A stretch of 64,000 nucleotides of DNA from Helicobacter sp. 12S02232-10 (GTDB lineage: Bacteria; Campylobacterota; Campylobacteria; Campylobacterales; Helicobacteraceae): assembly GCF_002272895.1 (NCBI RefSeq), contig NZ_MLAQ01000006.1:54263-118262 (forward strand), given 5' to 3'. The notes under the pieces were generated by a model. It was given only the letters and a program-made list of their open reading frames with translations. It did no database searches and was not told where the DNA came from. How positions within the stretch are numbered: the stretch's first letter is position 1; the number at the start of each line of letters is the position of its first letter. Shown here in pieces: positions 56,271 through 64,000 of the stretch. The position numbers were made by a program, and so were the translations under genes.

Positions 56271-56840
56271 GTGAAATATCTTATCGTTTTTTTGAGTATT
56301 TTTACAGGGTTGTTACCTGCACTTTATCTCTTCTATAACCTTACTGAAAGTTTTTATGGAGCAGAGCCAACAAAAGCAATATTGCATTTTTTAGGGGATT
56401 GGAGTATTTATTTTCTACTTGGAACACTTACATTTTTGTGGATTTTCAGACTGATGAAGATCTCCTTCAAATACCTTTCCATCATTTCTAAAATATTTGG
56501 CTTCTACTCATTTTTATATGCCTTAGCGCATATTTTTTCTTATATTTTTTTCGAACAAGGAGGAGATGTGTGGGCTTCTCTTGATGAAATCAGTCGCAGG
56601 GTTTATCTATTTTTGGGAGCAATAGGATTTTTATGTCTTGGAATTCTAAGCATTTCTTCAGCCTTTTTCTCACGTTTTTTCTCACGATTATCTGTTTTTA
56701 TCTACCCTGCAGGACTTTTAGGAAGCATTCACTATCTGATCGGACAAAAGATTCCAAGCCTTTCTTCTTATTTGATTTTCTTGGCATTTTTCAGTTTGCT
56801 TTGTGTTAAGCTTCTATCAAAAAATAAGGACAAAAAATGA
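56271..56840 (+). CDS. msrQ: MsrQ-like haem membrane protein (YedZ family)
   Basis: A 189-aa inner-membrane protein with about six helices. Histidines suited to haem binding occur in AILHFLGDW, LYALAHIFSYIFF and GSIHYLIGQ. MsrQ normally passes electrons from the respiratory chain to periplasmic MsrP, which repairs methionine sulfoxide. No msrP is in the window. I choose GTG 56271 (VKYLIVFLSIF) with AAAGGTG upstream; an earlier TTG (56238) lacks a site. Its stop overlaps the kdsB ATG (ATGA). Confidence 0.72.
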   Translation: MKYLIVFLSIFTGLLPALYLFYNLTESFYGAEPTKAILHFLGDWSIYFLLGTLTFLWIFRLMKISFKYLSIISKIFGFYSFLYALAHIFSYIFFEQGGDVWASLDEISRRVYLFLGAIGFLCLGILSISSAFFSRFFSRLSVFIYPAGLLGSIHYLIGQKIPSLSSYLIFLAFFSLLCVKLLSKNKDKK

Positions 56841-57583
56841 TCATTATCCCCGCAAGACTCCATTCAACACGATTTCCTCAAAAAATACTTGTTCCCATCA
56901 ATGGAGTTCCAATGATTATCGCCACTGCTTACAATGCACAAAAGGTCGATGAAGTTGTGGTTGCCTGCGACAATGAAGAAGTGCTTGCAATTTGTAAAAA
57001 TCATAAAATAAAAGCTGTTCTTACAAGCCCCCATCACAGCAGTGGAACAGATCGATGTGCAGAGGCAGCAAGAAGTTTAGGATTAAAAAAAGATGAAATT
57101 ATCATTAATGTTCAAGGCGATGAGCCTTTTTTGGAAACCCAAGTCATTTCCCTATTGAAAGAAAAAATGAAAGATGCTCCTTTTATGGCAACTTGTGCAA
57201 AAATTATCGAAAAAAGTAAAATCAATGATACCAATCTCGTAAAAGTAGTCCGCGCACATTCGGGCGAAGCCATCTATTTTTCAAGGCTTCCCATTCCTTA
57301 TAGCAGAGACGGATTAAATGATTCTTTGCTAGAGTCAAATCCATATTACGGACATTTGGGCATCTATGGATTCCGCACTCAATCTTTAGAAGAATTTTGT
57401 AACCTACCTAAAAGCCCTCTTGAAGATATAGAAAAACTCGAACAACTCCGTGCTATTTACCATCAAAAATCCATTTTTGTATGCATCGTTCAAAGTAAAA
57501 GTATCGGTATAGATACACCAAAAGATCTTCAAAATGCCTTAAAATCTATCTCGCAAACTCAACTGCCCGACTCTCGCGGATAA
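56837..57583 (+). CDS. kdsB: CMP-KDO synthetase
   Basis: 3-deoxy-manno-octulosonate cytidylyltransferase activates KDO for lipopolysaccharide. It has the nucleotide-binding start MIIIPARLHSTRFPQKILVP, DEPFLE with its Mg-binding Asp, and the HLGIYGFR segment. It is 248 aa. It overlaps msrQ by four bases. Its last 38 bases overlap the convergent 3' end of rny. Confidence 0.94.
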   Translation: MIIIPARLHSTRFPQKILVPINGVPMIIATAYNAQKVDEVVVACDNEEVLAICKNHKIKAVLTSPHHSSGTDRCAEAARSLGLKKDEIIINVQGDEPFLETQVISLLKEKMKDAPFMATCAKIIEKSKINDTNLVKVVRAHSGEAIYFSRLPIPYSRDGLNDSLLESNPYYGHLGIYGFRTQSLEEFCNLPKSPLEDIEKLEQLRAIYHQKSIFVCIVQSKSIGIDTPKDLQNALKSISQTQLPDSRG

Positions 57584-59117
57584 CGCTGACTTTTATTTCA
57601 CCAGGATATTGGAGAGTTGATTCCACCTCTTTAGCAATATCTCTAGCAAGCACAACACTTTGAGCATCATCAATCAAATCTGCACGTACAATCACTCTGA
57701 CTTCCCTGCCCGCATTGATAGCATAAGCCTGCTTAACCCCTGTTTTGTCCATAGCAATGCGTTCAAGATCTTGCATTCGATTCAAAAAACTCTCAAGTAC
57801 TTCCCGCCTAGCTCCAGGACGTGCTGCAGAAAGAGCATCAGCAGCACACACTGCGGCAGCTTCAATACTTTGAATTTCCTCATCTCCGTGATGAGCCATA
57901 ATCGCATTGATAACAACAGGATGTTCTTTATAGCGCCTGCAAATTTCAGCACCTAAAATTACGTGATTCCCTCCTGATTCCTGCGTAAGGGATTTTCCTA
58001 TGTCGTGCAAAAGCCCTGCTCTTCTAGTAAGCTTCTCATCGCCTCCAAGTTCTCCAGCAATTACTCCAGCAAGATTGGCCGTCTCAATCGAATGCCCTAA
58101 AGCATTTTGCCCAAAACTTGCACGATATTTCATCTTCCCGATAAGTTTCTTAAGCTCAGGATGCATATAACCCAACCCCATATCCAAAACAATGTTTTCT
58201 CCATCTTGAAGAACTTGCTCTTCCATTTCTGCACTTACTTTGGCATAAACTTCTTCAATTCTTGCAGGTTGAATCCTGCCATCTTCAACTAAAAGTTCGA
58301 CAGTTCTAGTAGCAATAGCTCGCCTATAAAGATTAAAACTGCTTAAAATAATCGTTCCAGGTGTATCATCAATAATCACATCTACACCACTAATCATTTC
58401 AAGCGTTTTAATATTTCTACCCTCTTTCCCGATAATTCTGCCTTTAAGCTCATCATTAGGTAAATGCACCACATTAATCAGACGCTCAGTCGCAAATTCC
58501 CCTGCAAACCTCGTAGTGGCTTGAGCAATGATATAATTAGCCCTTTTCATTGCCTCTTCCCTAGCTTCGTGTTCGTATCGTCTGATTAAGGCAGATTTCT
58601 GTCGGATCAACTCATCTTGCAAATAATCTAAGATCAAAGCTTTTGCTTCTTCTTTTGTATAGCCAGTATATTCCATAAGGGTATCCAAAGCCTTTTGCTT
58701 CGCATCTTGATATTCTTTGATAAGCTTATTTTGGGATTCATACTCTATGAGAAGCTTGTTCTTTAAATCTGAAATCTTTTGTTTTTCTTCTTCAATAAAA
58801 CCTATTTCTCTCTCAAGCTTTTGTTGTATTTTATCCTCTTGGTTTTGAAGCAAAGCAAGCTTATTTTGATATTCCTTGATAATTTTTGAAGTTCTATCTT
58901 CATAATTTTTTTTCAACTCAAGCTCAATTTCTTTAGCTTTGATTTGTTCGTTTTTTAAGAGTGTTTGTGCCTCATATTCAATTGCTTGGGCTTTGGCTTT
59001 AGCCTGTTCAATAATCACATCGGCATTAGAATTGAAGATTTTCTTAGAGAGAAAAAAAACACTACTTCCCACTATGAAAACAAATATTATAAACCCTATC
59101 ACCAAGTATTCTATCAT
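57546..59117 (-). CDS. rny: Ribonuclease Y
   Basis: A membrane-anchored endoribonuclease that starts mRNA decay, about 523 aa. It has an N-terminal membrane helix (YLVIGFIIFVFIVGSSVFFL), a long coiled coil (about 30-200, rich in Glu/Lys/Gln), a KH domain (GRIIGKEGRNIKTLEMISGV) and an HD domain (LLHDIGKSLTQESGGNHVIL). ATG 59117 follows AGGG; an upstream TTG is in frame. Its start lies 56 bp inside the end of the folate cyclo-ligase gene and its end overlaps kdsB. Confidence 0.94.
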   Translation of the reverse strand: MIEYLVIGFIIFVFIVGSSVFFLSKKIFNSNADVIIEQAKAKAQAIEYEAQTLLKNEQIKAKEIELELKKNYEDRTSKIIKEYQNKLALLQNQEDKIQQKLEREIGFIEEEKQKISDLKNKLLIEYESQNKLIKEYQDAKQKALDTLMEYTGYTKEEAKALILDYLQDELIRQKSALIRRYEHEAREEAMKRANYIIAQATTRFAGEFATERLINVVHLPNDELKGRIIGKEGRNIKTLEMISGVDVIIDDTPGTIILSSFNLYRRAIATRTVELLVEDGRIQPARIEEVYAKVSAEMEEQVLQDGENIVLDMGLGYMHPELKKLIGKMKYRASFGQNALGHSIETANLAGVIAGELGGDEKLTRRAGLLHDIGKSLTQESGGNHVILGAEICRRYKEHPVVINAIMAHHGDEEIQSIEAAAVCAADALSAARPGARREVLESFLNRMQDLERIAMDKTGVKQAYAINAGREVRVIVRADLIDDAQSVVLARDIAKEVESTLQYPGEIKVSVIRESRAVEFAR

Positions 59118-59697
59118 CAATCCCTCTTTTTACAATGCAAAAACTGCTGATAAATTTATCGCCAAAAATATCATAACTATCAGTAAGAACAGATTTTGAG
59201 ATAATCGCTCTTCTGCTTATAAAAATCACATTTGGACGGTAAGAAAGGGTTTGAAAAAACCTATCATACATTCCTTTTCCAAATCCTATGCGCTTAAATC
59301 TTTTATCAATTCCCAAAATAGGAACGATTGCTGTATCAATTTTTGTTAAATAAAATAAAGATTTTTTGGCTTCAAAAATATTATATTCATTCTTATGTAA
59401 AGGCAAACGAAATGGTATCATTTTAAAACTAACTCCATCTATATAAGGAATAAAAACTTTCGTTCCACGTTTTTTAAGCCAAATAATCAAGGGATAAATA
59501 TTTACTTCGCTCTTCATAGGGCAATAAAGCAAAACTCTTTTAGCCCCCAAAGCAATCAATTCATTTTTTAAAATTCGGATCGTTTTTTTATCTTCAAAAT
59601 TAATTTTTTTTGTCAATGATGTCAGATAAGTTTTACAAAATTTTCTAAATTGTGGCTTTATCCTTACTCCCTTATATGTCTTTATGTATAATGGCAC
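59062..59697 (-). CDS. 5-formyltetrahydrofolate cyclo-ligase family protein
   Basis: This enzyme would convert 5-formyl-THF to 5,10-methenyl-THF. It is recognised by the family signature GKGMYDRFF (about residues 138-146), with VLLYCPMKSEVNIYPLIIWL and FIPYI upstream. It is 211 aa. The start is GTG 59697, which is not preceded by a good site; an AAGGGAG lies inside the first codons, so the true start may be slightly later. It overlaps rny by 56 bp. The 5' part also contains the promoter of the divergent lipoprotein gene. Confidence 0.8.
   Translation of the reverse strand: MPLYIKTYKGVRIKPQFRKFCKTYLTSLTKKINFEDKKTIRILKNELIALGAKRVLLYCPMKSEVNIYPLIIWLKKRGTKVFIPYIDGVSFKMIPFRLPLHKNEYNIFEAKKSLFYLTKIDTAIVPILGIDKRFKRIGFGKGMYDRFFQTLSYRPNVIFISRRAIISKSVLTDSYDIFGDKFISSFCIVKRGIDDRILGDRVYNICFHSGK
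59687..59692 (+). promoter_or_regulatory. -10 box of the lipoprotein-ftsY-radA operon
   Basis: Perfect TATAAT on the plus strand, 40 bp before the lipoprotein start and inside the 5' end of the divergent cyclo-ligase gene. On the minus strand the same bases read ATTATA, so the promoters of the two directions may overlap. Confidence 0.55.
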
Positions 59698-59731
59698 ATT
59701 TTAAATCTTTAAAACTTAAAAAAGGGTATTG

Positions 59732-60289
59732 ATGAAATATTTTTACGGATTGATTCTTGTTTTAACACTTCTAAGCGGCTGTATGAGCAATGGAGATCAT
59801 AAAAATCAAGTCAAATATACATTTAGCGACCAAAACGGGCAAACCTTTAAAATCCAAAGCGATTTTGACACTTTCAATATTCGCACGCAAAAATCCGAAA
59901 AAAACGACAAAGTGACGCTAATTATGTTTTTAGATCTTGAGTCTCAAAATTGCAAAGATTATATTCTCAATATCGACCACTTAAAACTTACTTTTCCTAG
60001 AGCTTCTATTTTAGGTATCTTGATCAAACCTTATTCACAAGAACAAATCAGCCTCTATGCCAAAGAAAACAATGTGGATTTCCCTCTACTTAATCCGACT
60101 GATTCCAAAAACATCTTTGAAGATTTTTCACACAAAATAAATCCCCCTCAAGAAGAGCAAAATACCTCCCTAGAGATTCCTTATTTTGTGCTTTATAACA
60201 AACACGGAAAAAGATACCAAACCTATAGTGGTATCGTAATGGAAGAAATGTTTGCCTATGATATTGATGCGTTGCTAAAAATGCACTAA
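59732..60289 (+). CDS. Thioredoxin-fold lipoprotein with a single cysteine
   Basis: A 185-aa lipoprotein (lipobox LSGC, lipidated C17) with a TlpA/AhpC-like thioredoxin domain (KVTLIMFLDLESQNCKDYIL; later PYFVLYNKHGKRYQTYSG). The usual CxxC is missing: only one cysteine, C74, remains in the position where the active site should be, followed by KDY. ATG 59732 follows AAAAGGG. It is the first gene before ftsY, 15 bp away. A peroxidase-like or scaffold role is possible; the function is not known to me. Confidence 0.7.
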   Translation: MKYFYGLILVLTLLSGCMSNGDHKNQVKYTFSDQNGQTFKIQSDFDTFNIRTQKSEKNDKVTLIMFLDLESQNCKDYILNIDHLKLTFPRASILGILIKPYSQEQISLYAKENNVDFPLLNPTDSKNIFEDFSHKINPPQEEQNTSLEIPYFVLYNKHGKRYQTYSGIVMEEMFAYDIDALLKMH

Positions 60290-60304
60290 AAAGGCAGGAA
60301 ACTT

Positions 60305-61174
60305 ATGTTAGATTTATTTAAAAAAACAGCTCAAAATATTTCCTCTTTGATTGGAACAAAAACCCCTACGATTCAAAAAGAGAAGCTTGAAGAGGTACTT
60401 ATAGAATCTGATATCCAATACGATCTAACCGATTCTATTTTAGAACATTTACCTCCAATCATCAAAAGAAATCAACTTGAAGTCGCTCTAGAAAGATTTT
60501 TTAGAGGCGAAAGCTATTATGACAAAATCACACTCAAAGAAATCAAGACAAAACCGCTTGTGGAACTTATTATCGGCGTGAATGGAGCAGGAAAAACTAC
60601 CACTATTGCCAAACTTGCCAACAAATATAAATCTGAAGGCAAAAAAATCCTTTTGGGAGCAGGCGACACCTTTAGAGCCGCAGCCACAGAACAGCTCAAA
60701 CTTTGGAGCGAAAAGATCGGCACAGAAATCATTACTACCCAAAATGGCGGAGATCCCAGCGCGCTTGCATACGATACGATTCAAGCAGGTATTGCAAGAG
60801 GAATGGATAATATTATCATTGATACAGCCGGCAGACTCCACAATCAAACTAATCTTAAAAATGAGCTTGCAAAAATCACGCGTGTTTGTTCCAAAGCTCT
60901 AAATGGTCAAGATTTTCGAAAAATCCTCATTCTAGATGGAACACAAGGAGCTTCAGCAATTGCACAAGCAAAAATCTTTCACGAAAGCCTTCAAATAGAT
61001 GGCGTGATTATCACCAAGCTTGATGGTACAAGCAAAGGCGGAGCAATTTTAAGTATCATTTATGAACTCAAACTGCCCATTTTATTCTTAGGAATAGGAG
61101 AAAAAGAAGATGATCTTGTGAGATTTGAAGAAAAAGCCTATATCCAAAGTATCTTAGATTCGATTTTTGAGTAA
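60305..61174 (+). CDS. ftsY: Signal recognition particle receptor FtsY
   Basis: FtsY is the SRP receptor GTPase that, with Ffh and the SRP RNA encoded at 3.7 kb, delivers ribosomes to SecY. The G domain has [19 protein letters not shown], the [12 protein letters not shown] and [16 protein letters not shown] motifs, and the insertion-box [12 protein letters not shown]. At 289 aa it is short, lacking the long acidic A domain, as in other Campylobacterota. It starts 15 bp after the lipoprotein gene. Confidence 0.95.
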   Translation: MLDLFKKTAQNISSLIGTKTPTIQKEKLEEVLIESDIQYDLTDSILEHLPPIIKRNQLEVALERFFRGESYYDKITLKEIKTKPLVELIIGVNGAGKTTTIAKLANKYKSEGKKILLGAGDTFRAAATEQLKLWSEKIGTEIITTQNGGDPSALAYDTIQAGIARGMDNIIIDTAGRLHNQTNLKNELAKITRVCSKALNGQDFRKILILDGTQGASAIAQAKIFHESLQIDGVIITKLDGTSKGGAILSIIYELKLPILFLGIGEKEDDLVRFEEKAYIQSILDSIFE

Positions 61175-61178
61175 CAAA

Positions 61179-62525
61179 ATGGCAAAAAAAAATTTCACTC
61201 TTTTTGAATGCCAACATTGTGGGTTTCAAAGCACCAAATGGATGGGAAAATGTAGCAATTGCGGGGCTTGGGAAAGTCTCATAGAGCTTTCAAGTTCCCA
61301 AATCCAAAGCCTCAAAGAAACTAAAGTCCTGCATTCAAATGTTTCAGCAATGCCCATCACTTCTGTAGAATACGAAAACGTTATAAAATTTTCCTCAACT
61401 CAAGAAGAACTCGATATTGTTCTTGGAGGAGGCATTGTCTCAGGTGGTCTATATCTCATCGGAGGAAGTCCGGGCGTAGGAAAATCAACCTTGCTTTTAA
61501 AAGTAGCTGGCGGGCTTGCTAAAACAGGAAAAAAAACTCTTTATGTCAGCGGGGAAGAAAGTGCGGGACAAATAAAACTTAGGGCTCAAAGATTGGATTG
61601 CGTAGAAGAAAATCTCTTTTTACTCAATGAAATTGATTTGAATTCCATCAAAGCTAACCTTACAACCAAACAATATACCGTATGCATTATTGACTCAATC
61701 CAAACCATTTATTCTCCCCAAATAACTTCAGCTCCGGGTTCTATCTCTCAAGTACGTGACATCACGTTTGAACTAATGCGCGTAGCCAAAGAATATGATA
61801 TCGCTATTTTTATTATCGGGCATATTACCAAAGAAGGTTCAATCGCTGGTCCTAGAGTGCTTGAACATATGGTAGATGCCGTGCTGTACTTTGAAGGCGA
61901 TCCCAGTCGCGAACTCCGAATGCTTAGAGGCTTTAAGAATCGCTTCGGCACTACAAGCGAAGTCGGAATTTTTGAAATGCGTAGCGATGGTCTCATAAGC
62001 GCAAAAAATGCTTCTAAAATATTCTTTTCCCAAAAACGACCGACGCCTGGAAGTGCTGCAACCGTAGTTTTGGAAGGTTCTAGAGCGCTTGTGCTTGAGA
62101 TTCAGGCTTTAGTAAGCGAAATGAGCTTTGGCGTCCCCAAAAGATCAGCAACAGGCTTTGATGCCAATCGTTTAAGTATGCTTTTAGCTCTCTTAGAAAA
62201 AAAGATTGAAATCCCACTCAACCGATACGATGTTTTCATTAACGTAACTGGAGGTATAAAAATTACTGAAACAAGTGCAGATCTTGCTGTAATTGCAAGC
62301 ATTCTCTCAAGCTTTAGAAATCGTCCCTTAAGCAATAAAACCGCTTTTATAGGTGAAGTAAGCCTCACAGGAGACATCAGAGAAGTCAGCAATATTGATA
62401 TAAGACTCAAAGAAATGGAAAGTTACGGATTTGAAAATGCCATTCTGCCTAAAAAACCTAGCGGAAAAAGTGCGATAAAATGTTTTGAAGCCACAGAAGT
62501 CGCCAAAATCCTAGATTGGATGTAG
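61179..62525 (+). CDS. radA: DNA repair protein RadA
   Basis: RadA processes recombination intermediates with RecA. It has an N-terminal C4 zinc finger (CQHCGFQSTKWMGKCSNCG), Walker A (GGSPGVGKSTLLL), the KNRFG motif (GFKNRFGTTSEVGIFEM) and a C-terminal Lon-like domain (PSGKSAIKCF near the end). I choose ATG 61179 (about 448 aa) over TTG 61167 inside ftsY. The ATG has only a weak site. A9 (61184-61192) follows the start codon and is in frame here. Confidence 0.95.
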   Translation: MAKKNFTLFECQHCGFQSTKWMGKCSNCGAWESLIELSSSQIQSLKETKVLHSNVSAMPITSVEYENVIKFSSTQEELDIVLGGGIVSGGLYLIGGSPGVGKSTLLLKVAGGLAKTGKKTLYVSGEESAGQIKLRAQRLDCVEENLFLLNEIDLNSIKANLTTKQYTVCIIDSIQTIYSPQITSAPGSISQVRDITFELMRVAKEYDIAIFIIGHITKEGSIAGPRVLEHMVDAVLYFEGDPSRELRMLRGFKNRFGTTSEVGIFEMRSDGLISAKNASKIFFSQKRPTPGSAATVVLEGSRALVLEIQALVSEMSFGVPKRSATGFDANRLSMLLALLEKKIEIPLNRYDVFINVTGGIKITETSADLAVIASILSSFRNRPLSNKTAFIGEVSLTGDIREVSNIDIRLKEMESYGFENAILPKKPSGKSAIKCFEATEVAKILDWM

Positions 62526-62554
62526 ATTTTATATAGGCATAAAAACAGAATCCC

Positions 62555-63772
62555 TTAAATATAATCTGAAATATAAGGGGATTCGTGCAAAATAACATCA
62601 TCTAATCTTTGTATTGAATAATCATCGCCCTCAATCCGTTCTAAACGGCAAAGTTGCATCACGGTTTTATACCCGAGTAATAAAGTTGTCAAGGTAGCTA
62701 TATCCATACCAACGCTATAATCAGGTTTATCTGAAGTAATACTGCACTTTCCTTCGTGAAACAAAACAACAAAAACACGATTATTCCAATCCAAAACTGA
62801 ATCTGTGATTTCAAAAGAAATACGTACATTTTTTTCAAAAGGATCGCAACGATATTGCAAAAAAAACTGCTCCACATCAGTAATACGACCCATAATATAA
62901 GGGCGTATAATCTCTCTAATATCACCATCGTCCATATCAAATGCCACAGGCTCATTAAAATAAGTATTTCCGGCTACTTCATCAATCATTGAATCGTGGG
63001 CGTGAATATATCCCCATAGACCTTTTTGTGCCTCTCTATTCAGATAAATCATTTCTTTGATATGCATAACATCACGCTTGATCAAATAAACCATATACCC
63101 CAAAGGTTCATTTTGAACGTTGTAATAAATTGCTACAGCCGTATCATCTTCATCCCATCGCCAATATTCTTGCCAAGCCAACGCATTACGAAATAAGCAA
63201 CCGTGAGTTTGCTTAGCAAAACGAGTATGTAAATCCATAAAATCATCATTATCCCAATTCACACGACGAACATATCCAGGGGCTTTTGTTTTTGAGGGGA
63301 TTTGTGTGTCTTTAATGCGATAAGAAATTTTATTAGATATGATTTCCCAACCATATTTACGATATAAAGGTATCGAATAAGGATAAAGCAATGCCAAAGA
63401 TTGATGCTTCTCTCTCATTCTTGATAAGCTTTTCTTCATCAATCTATTCATAATTCCCTTGCCTGAATACTCAGGATAAGTCGAAACACTTGTAACAAAA
63501 CCTACAGTGTAAATCATATTATAAATATTCATTTTTAAAGGATAAACGGCAAATTGCGAAATGAGATTTTCTCCATCATAGCACCCCAATATATCAGCAC
63601 GTTCTAATACGGGGAATTTTGATTGTTTAATCTCATCATCACGCCAACCTGCATTTATCAAATCTTCTTCAGTAACTTGAAAAGCATAACGCAAGAGTGC
63701 ATTATATTGATCAATATCATCGGTAGTTAAATCGCGTATGGAGTATTGAAAACTTTTATCTGTATTTTCCAT
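62555..63772 (-). CDS. Eis-type GNAT acetyltransferase
   Basis: A 405-aa protein with the three-part Eis layout: an N-terminal GNAT domain with the acetyl-CoA loop YPEYSGKGIMNRLMKK, a second non-catalytic GNAT-like fold, and a C-terminal SCP2-like sheet with IRISFEITDSVLDWNNRVF and DYSVGMDIATLTTLLLGYK. The terminal carboxylate (SDYI) serves as general base in Eis proteins. Eis enzymes acetylate aminoglycosides or peptide lysines, and are common in Firmicutes and Actinobacteria, unusual for Helicobacter. The substrate is unknown. ATG 63772 follows AAAGGGAG; -10 at 63802. Confidence 0.78.
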   Translation of the reverse strand: MENTDKSFQYSIRDLTTDDIDQYNALLRYAFQVTEEDLINAGWRDDEIKQSKFPVLERADILGCYDGENLISQFAVYPLKMNIYNMIYTVGFVTSVSTYPEYSGKGIMNRLMKKSLSRMREKHQSLALLYPYSIPLYRKYGWEIISNKISYRIKDTQIPSKTKAPGYVRRVNWDNDDFMDLHTRFAKQTHGCLFRNALAWQEYWRWDEDDTAVAIYYNVQNEPLGYMVYLIKRDVMHIKEMIYLNREAQKGLWGYIHAHDSMIDEVAGNTYFNEPVAFDMDDGDIREIIRPYIMGRITDVEQFFLQYRCDPFEKNVRISFEITDSVLDWNNRVFVVLFHEGKCSITSDKPDYSVGMDIATLTTLLLGYKTVMQLCRLERIEGDDYSIQRLDDVILHESPYISDYI

Positions 63773-63801
63773 ATAAATTTCTCCCTTTGAATATTCTAAA
63801 A

Positions 63802-63807
63802 ATTATA
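63802..63807 (-). promoter_or_regulatory. -10 box of the Eis-like gene
   Basis: On the minus strand this reads TATAAT in AGATATAATTTT, 29 bp before the start codon. Confidence 0.5.
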
Positions 63808-63937
63808 TCTGCAATCCGACCAATGAACCAACTCTTTCAATCTCAAACCATAAATAATAAAAAATATTTTATACCCACCCTTTAAATCAAAAACAAAGCA
63901 AGAAGAACCAAAGAACCAAAGATCAACAATCCCGCCC

Positions 63938-64000
63938 AATAAACTAATAAACTAATAAACTAATAAACTAATAAACTAATAAGATAATAAGATAATAAGA
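63938..64000. repeat. Octanucleotide simple sequence repeat at the window end
   Basis: Five copies of AATAAACT (63938-63977) are followed by two of AATAAGAT and part of a third (63978-64000) that continues past the window. An 8-bp unit cannot stay open in any frame on either strand for more than 24 bases here because stops occur in all frames, so it is intergenic. A short AAGAACCA-type repeat stands just before (63904-63921). Confidence 0.9.

Noticed and set aside
63938..64000. Possible CRISPR array at the right edge
   Set aside because: The units are 8 bp and directly tandem, without spacers or a leader, so it is a simple repeat.

Overview
This window is a low-GC, gene-dense stretch of a Helicobacter chromosome (Campylobacterota); I cannot name the species. 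Three things point there: the gene order of the large ribosomal cluster (rplQ-rpoA back to rpsJ, then an ATPase, rnhB, fumC and copper-resistance genes), the fliK-flgD-flgE block next to a Rep/UvrD helicase and a TonB receptor, and the kdsB / Dsb oxidoreductase / UPF0323 lipoprotein / GspS-like group. All resemble H. pylori arrangements as I remember them. Features that differ from H. pylori are a tricarballylate-type (tcu) locus, a stand-alone MsrB, an MsrQ-like protein and an Eis-type acetyltransferase.

Layout. 1-3.7 kb: tcuC (cut by the window edge), tcuA and tcuB, for uptake and oxidation of a tricarboxylate, then the small SRP RNA gene (ffs). 3.9-4.5 kb: a non-coding element with two ~200-bp tandem copies and terminal inverted repeats. 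4.5-10.2 kb (minus strand): msrB-nnr, an MFS transporter with its own promoter, and a TonB receptor with a near-perfect Fur box. 10.3-24.1 kb (minus strand): 28 genes of the S10-spc-alpha ribosomal cluster with secY, map, infA and rpoA. 24.2-27.3 kb: an AAA-type ATPase, rnhB and fumC. 27.5-35 kb (plus strand): a copper locus, crdA-crdB-cusB-cusA, continued without a break by an OmpR-type regulator and a sensor kinase (crdRS-like). The kinase's natural ATG is out of frame behind an A8 tract. 35-37.6 kb: a large autotransporter. 37.6-42.5 kb (minus strand): bipA, an FrxA-like nitroreductase and nrdA. 42.7-47.1 kb: fliK-flgD-flgE behind a sigma-54 promoter. 47.1-53.5 kb: a PuuB-like oxidase, a Rep helicase, a second Fur-box TonB receptor and a PepSY-type membrane protein. 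53.6-57.6 kb: a GspS-like ligase with its lipoprotein partner, a periplasmic Dsb protein, msrQ and kdsB. 57.5-62.5 kb: rny and a folate cyclo-ligase (minus strand) against a lipoprotein, ftsY and radA (plus strand). 62.6-64 kb: an Eis-like acetyltransferase and an octanucleotide repeat running off the window end.

How it fits together. Most of the window is housekeeping: translation, the SRP pathway (ffs, ftsY, secY), DNA maintenance, dNTP synthesis and flagellar hook assembly. Laid over this are envelope and stress modules: copper efflux with its regulators, iron uptake, redox repair (MsrB, MsrQ, DsbK-like, nitroreductase) and cofactor repair (Nnr). The most informative oddities are the crdS start region, the repeat element beside the SRP RNA, a 91-bp perfect repeat inside fliK, a homopolymer in the nitroreductase promoter region, and the octamer repeat at the right end. 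No CRISPR array, prophage, transposase, tRNA or rRNA was seen.
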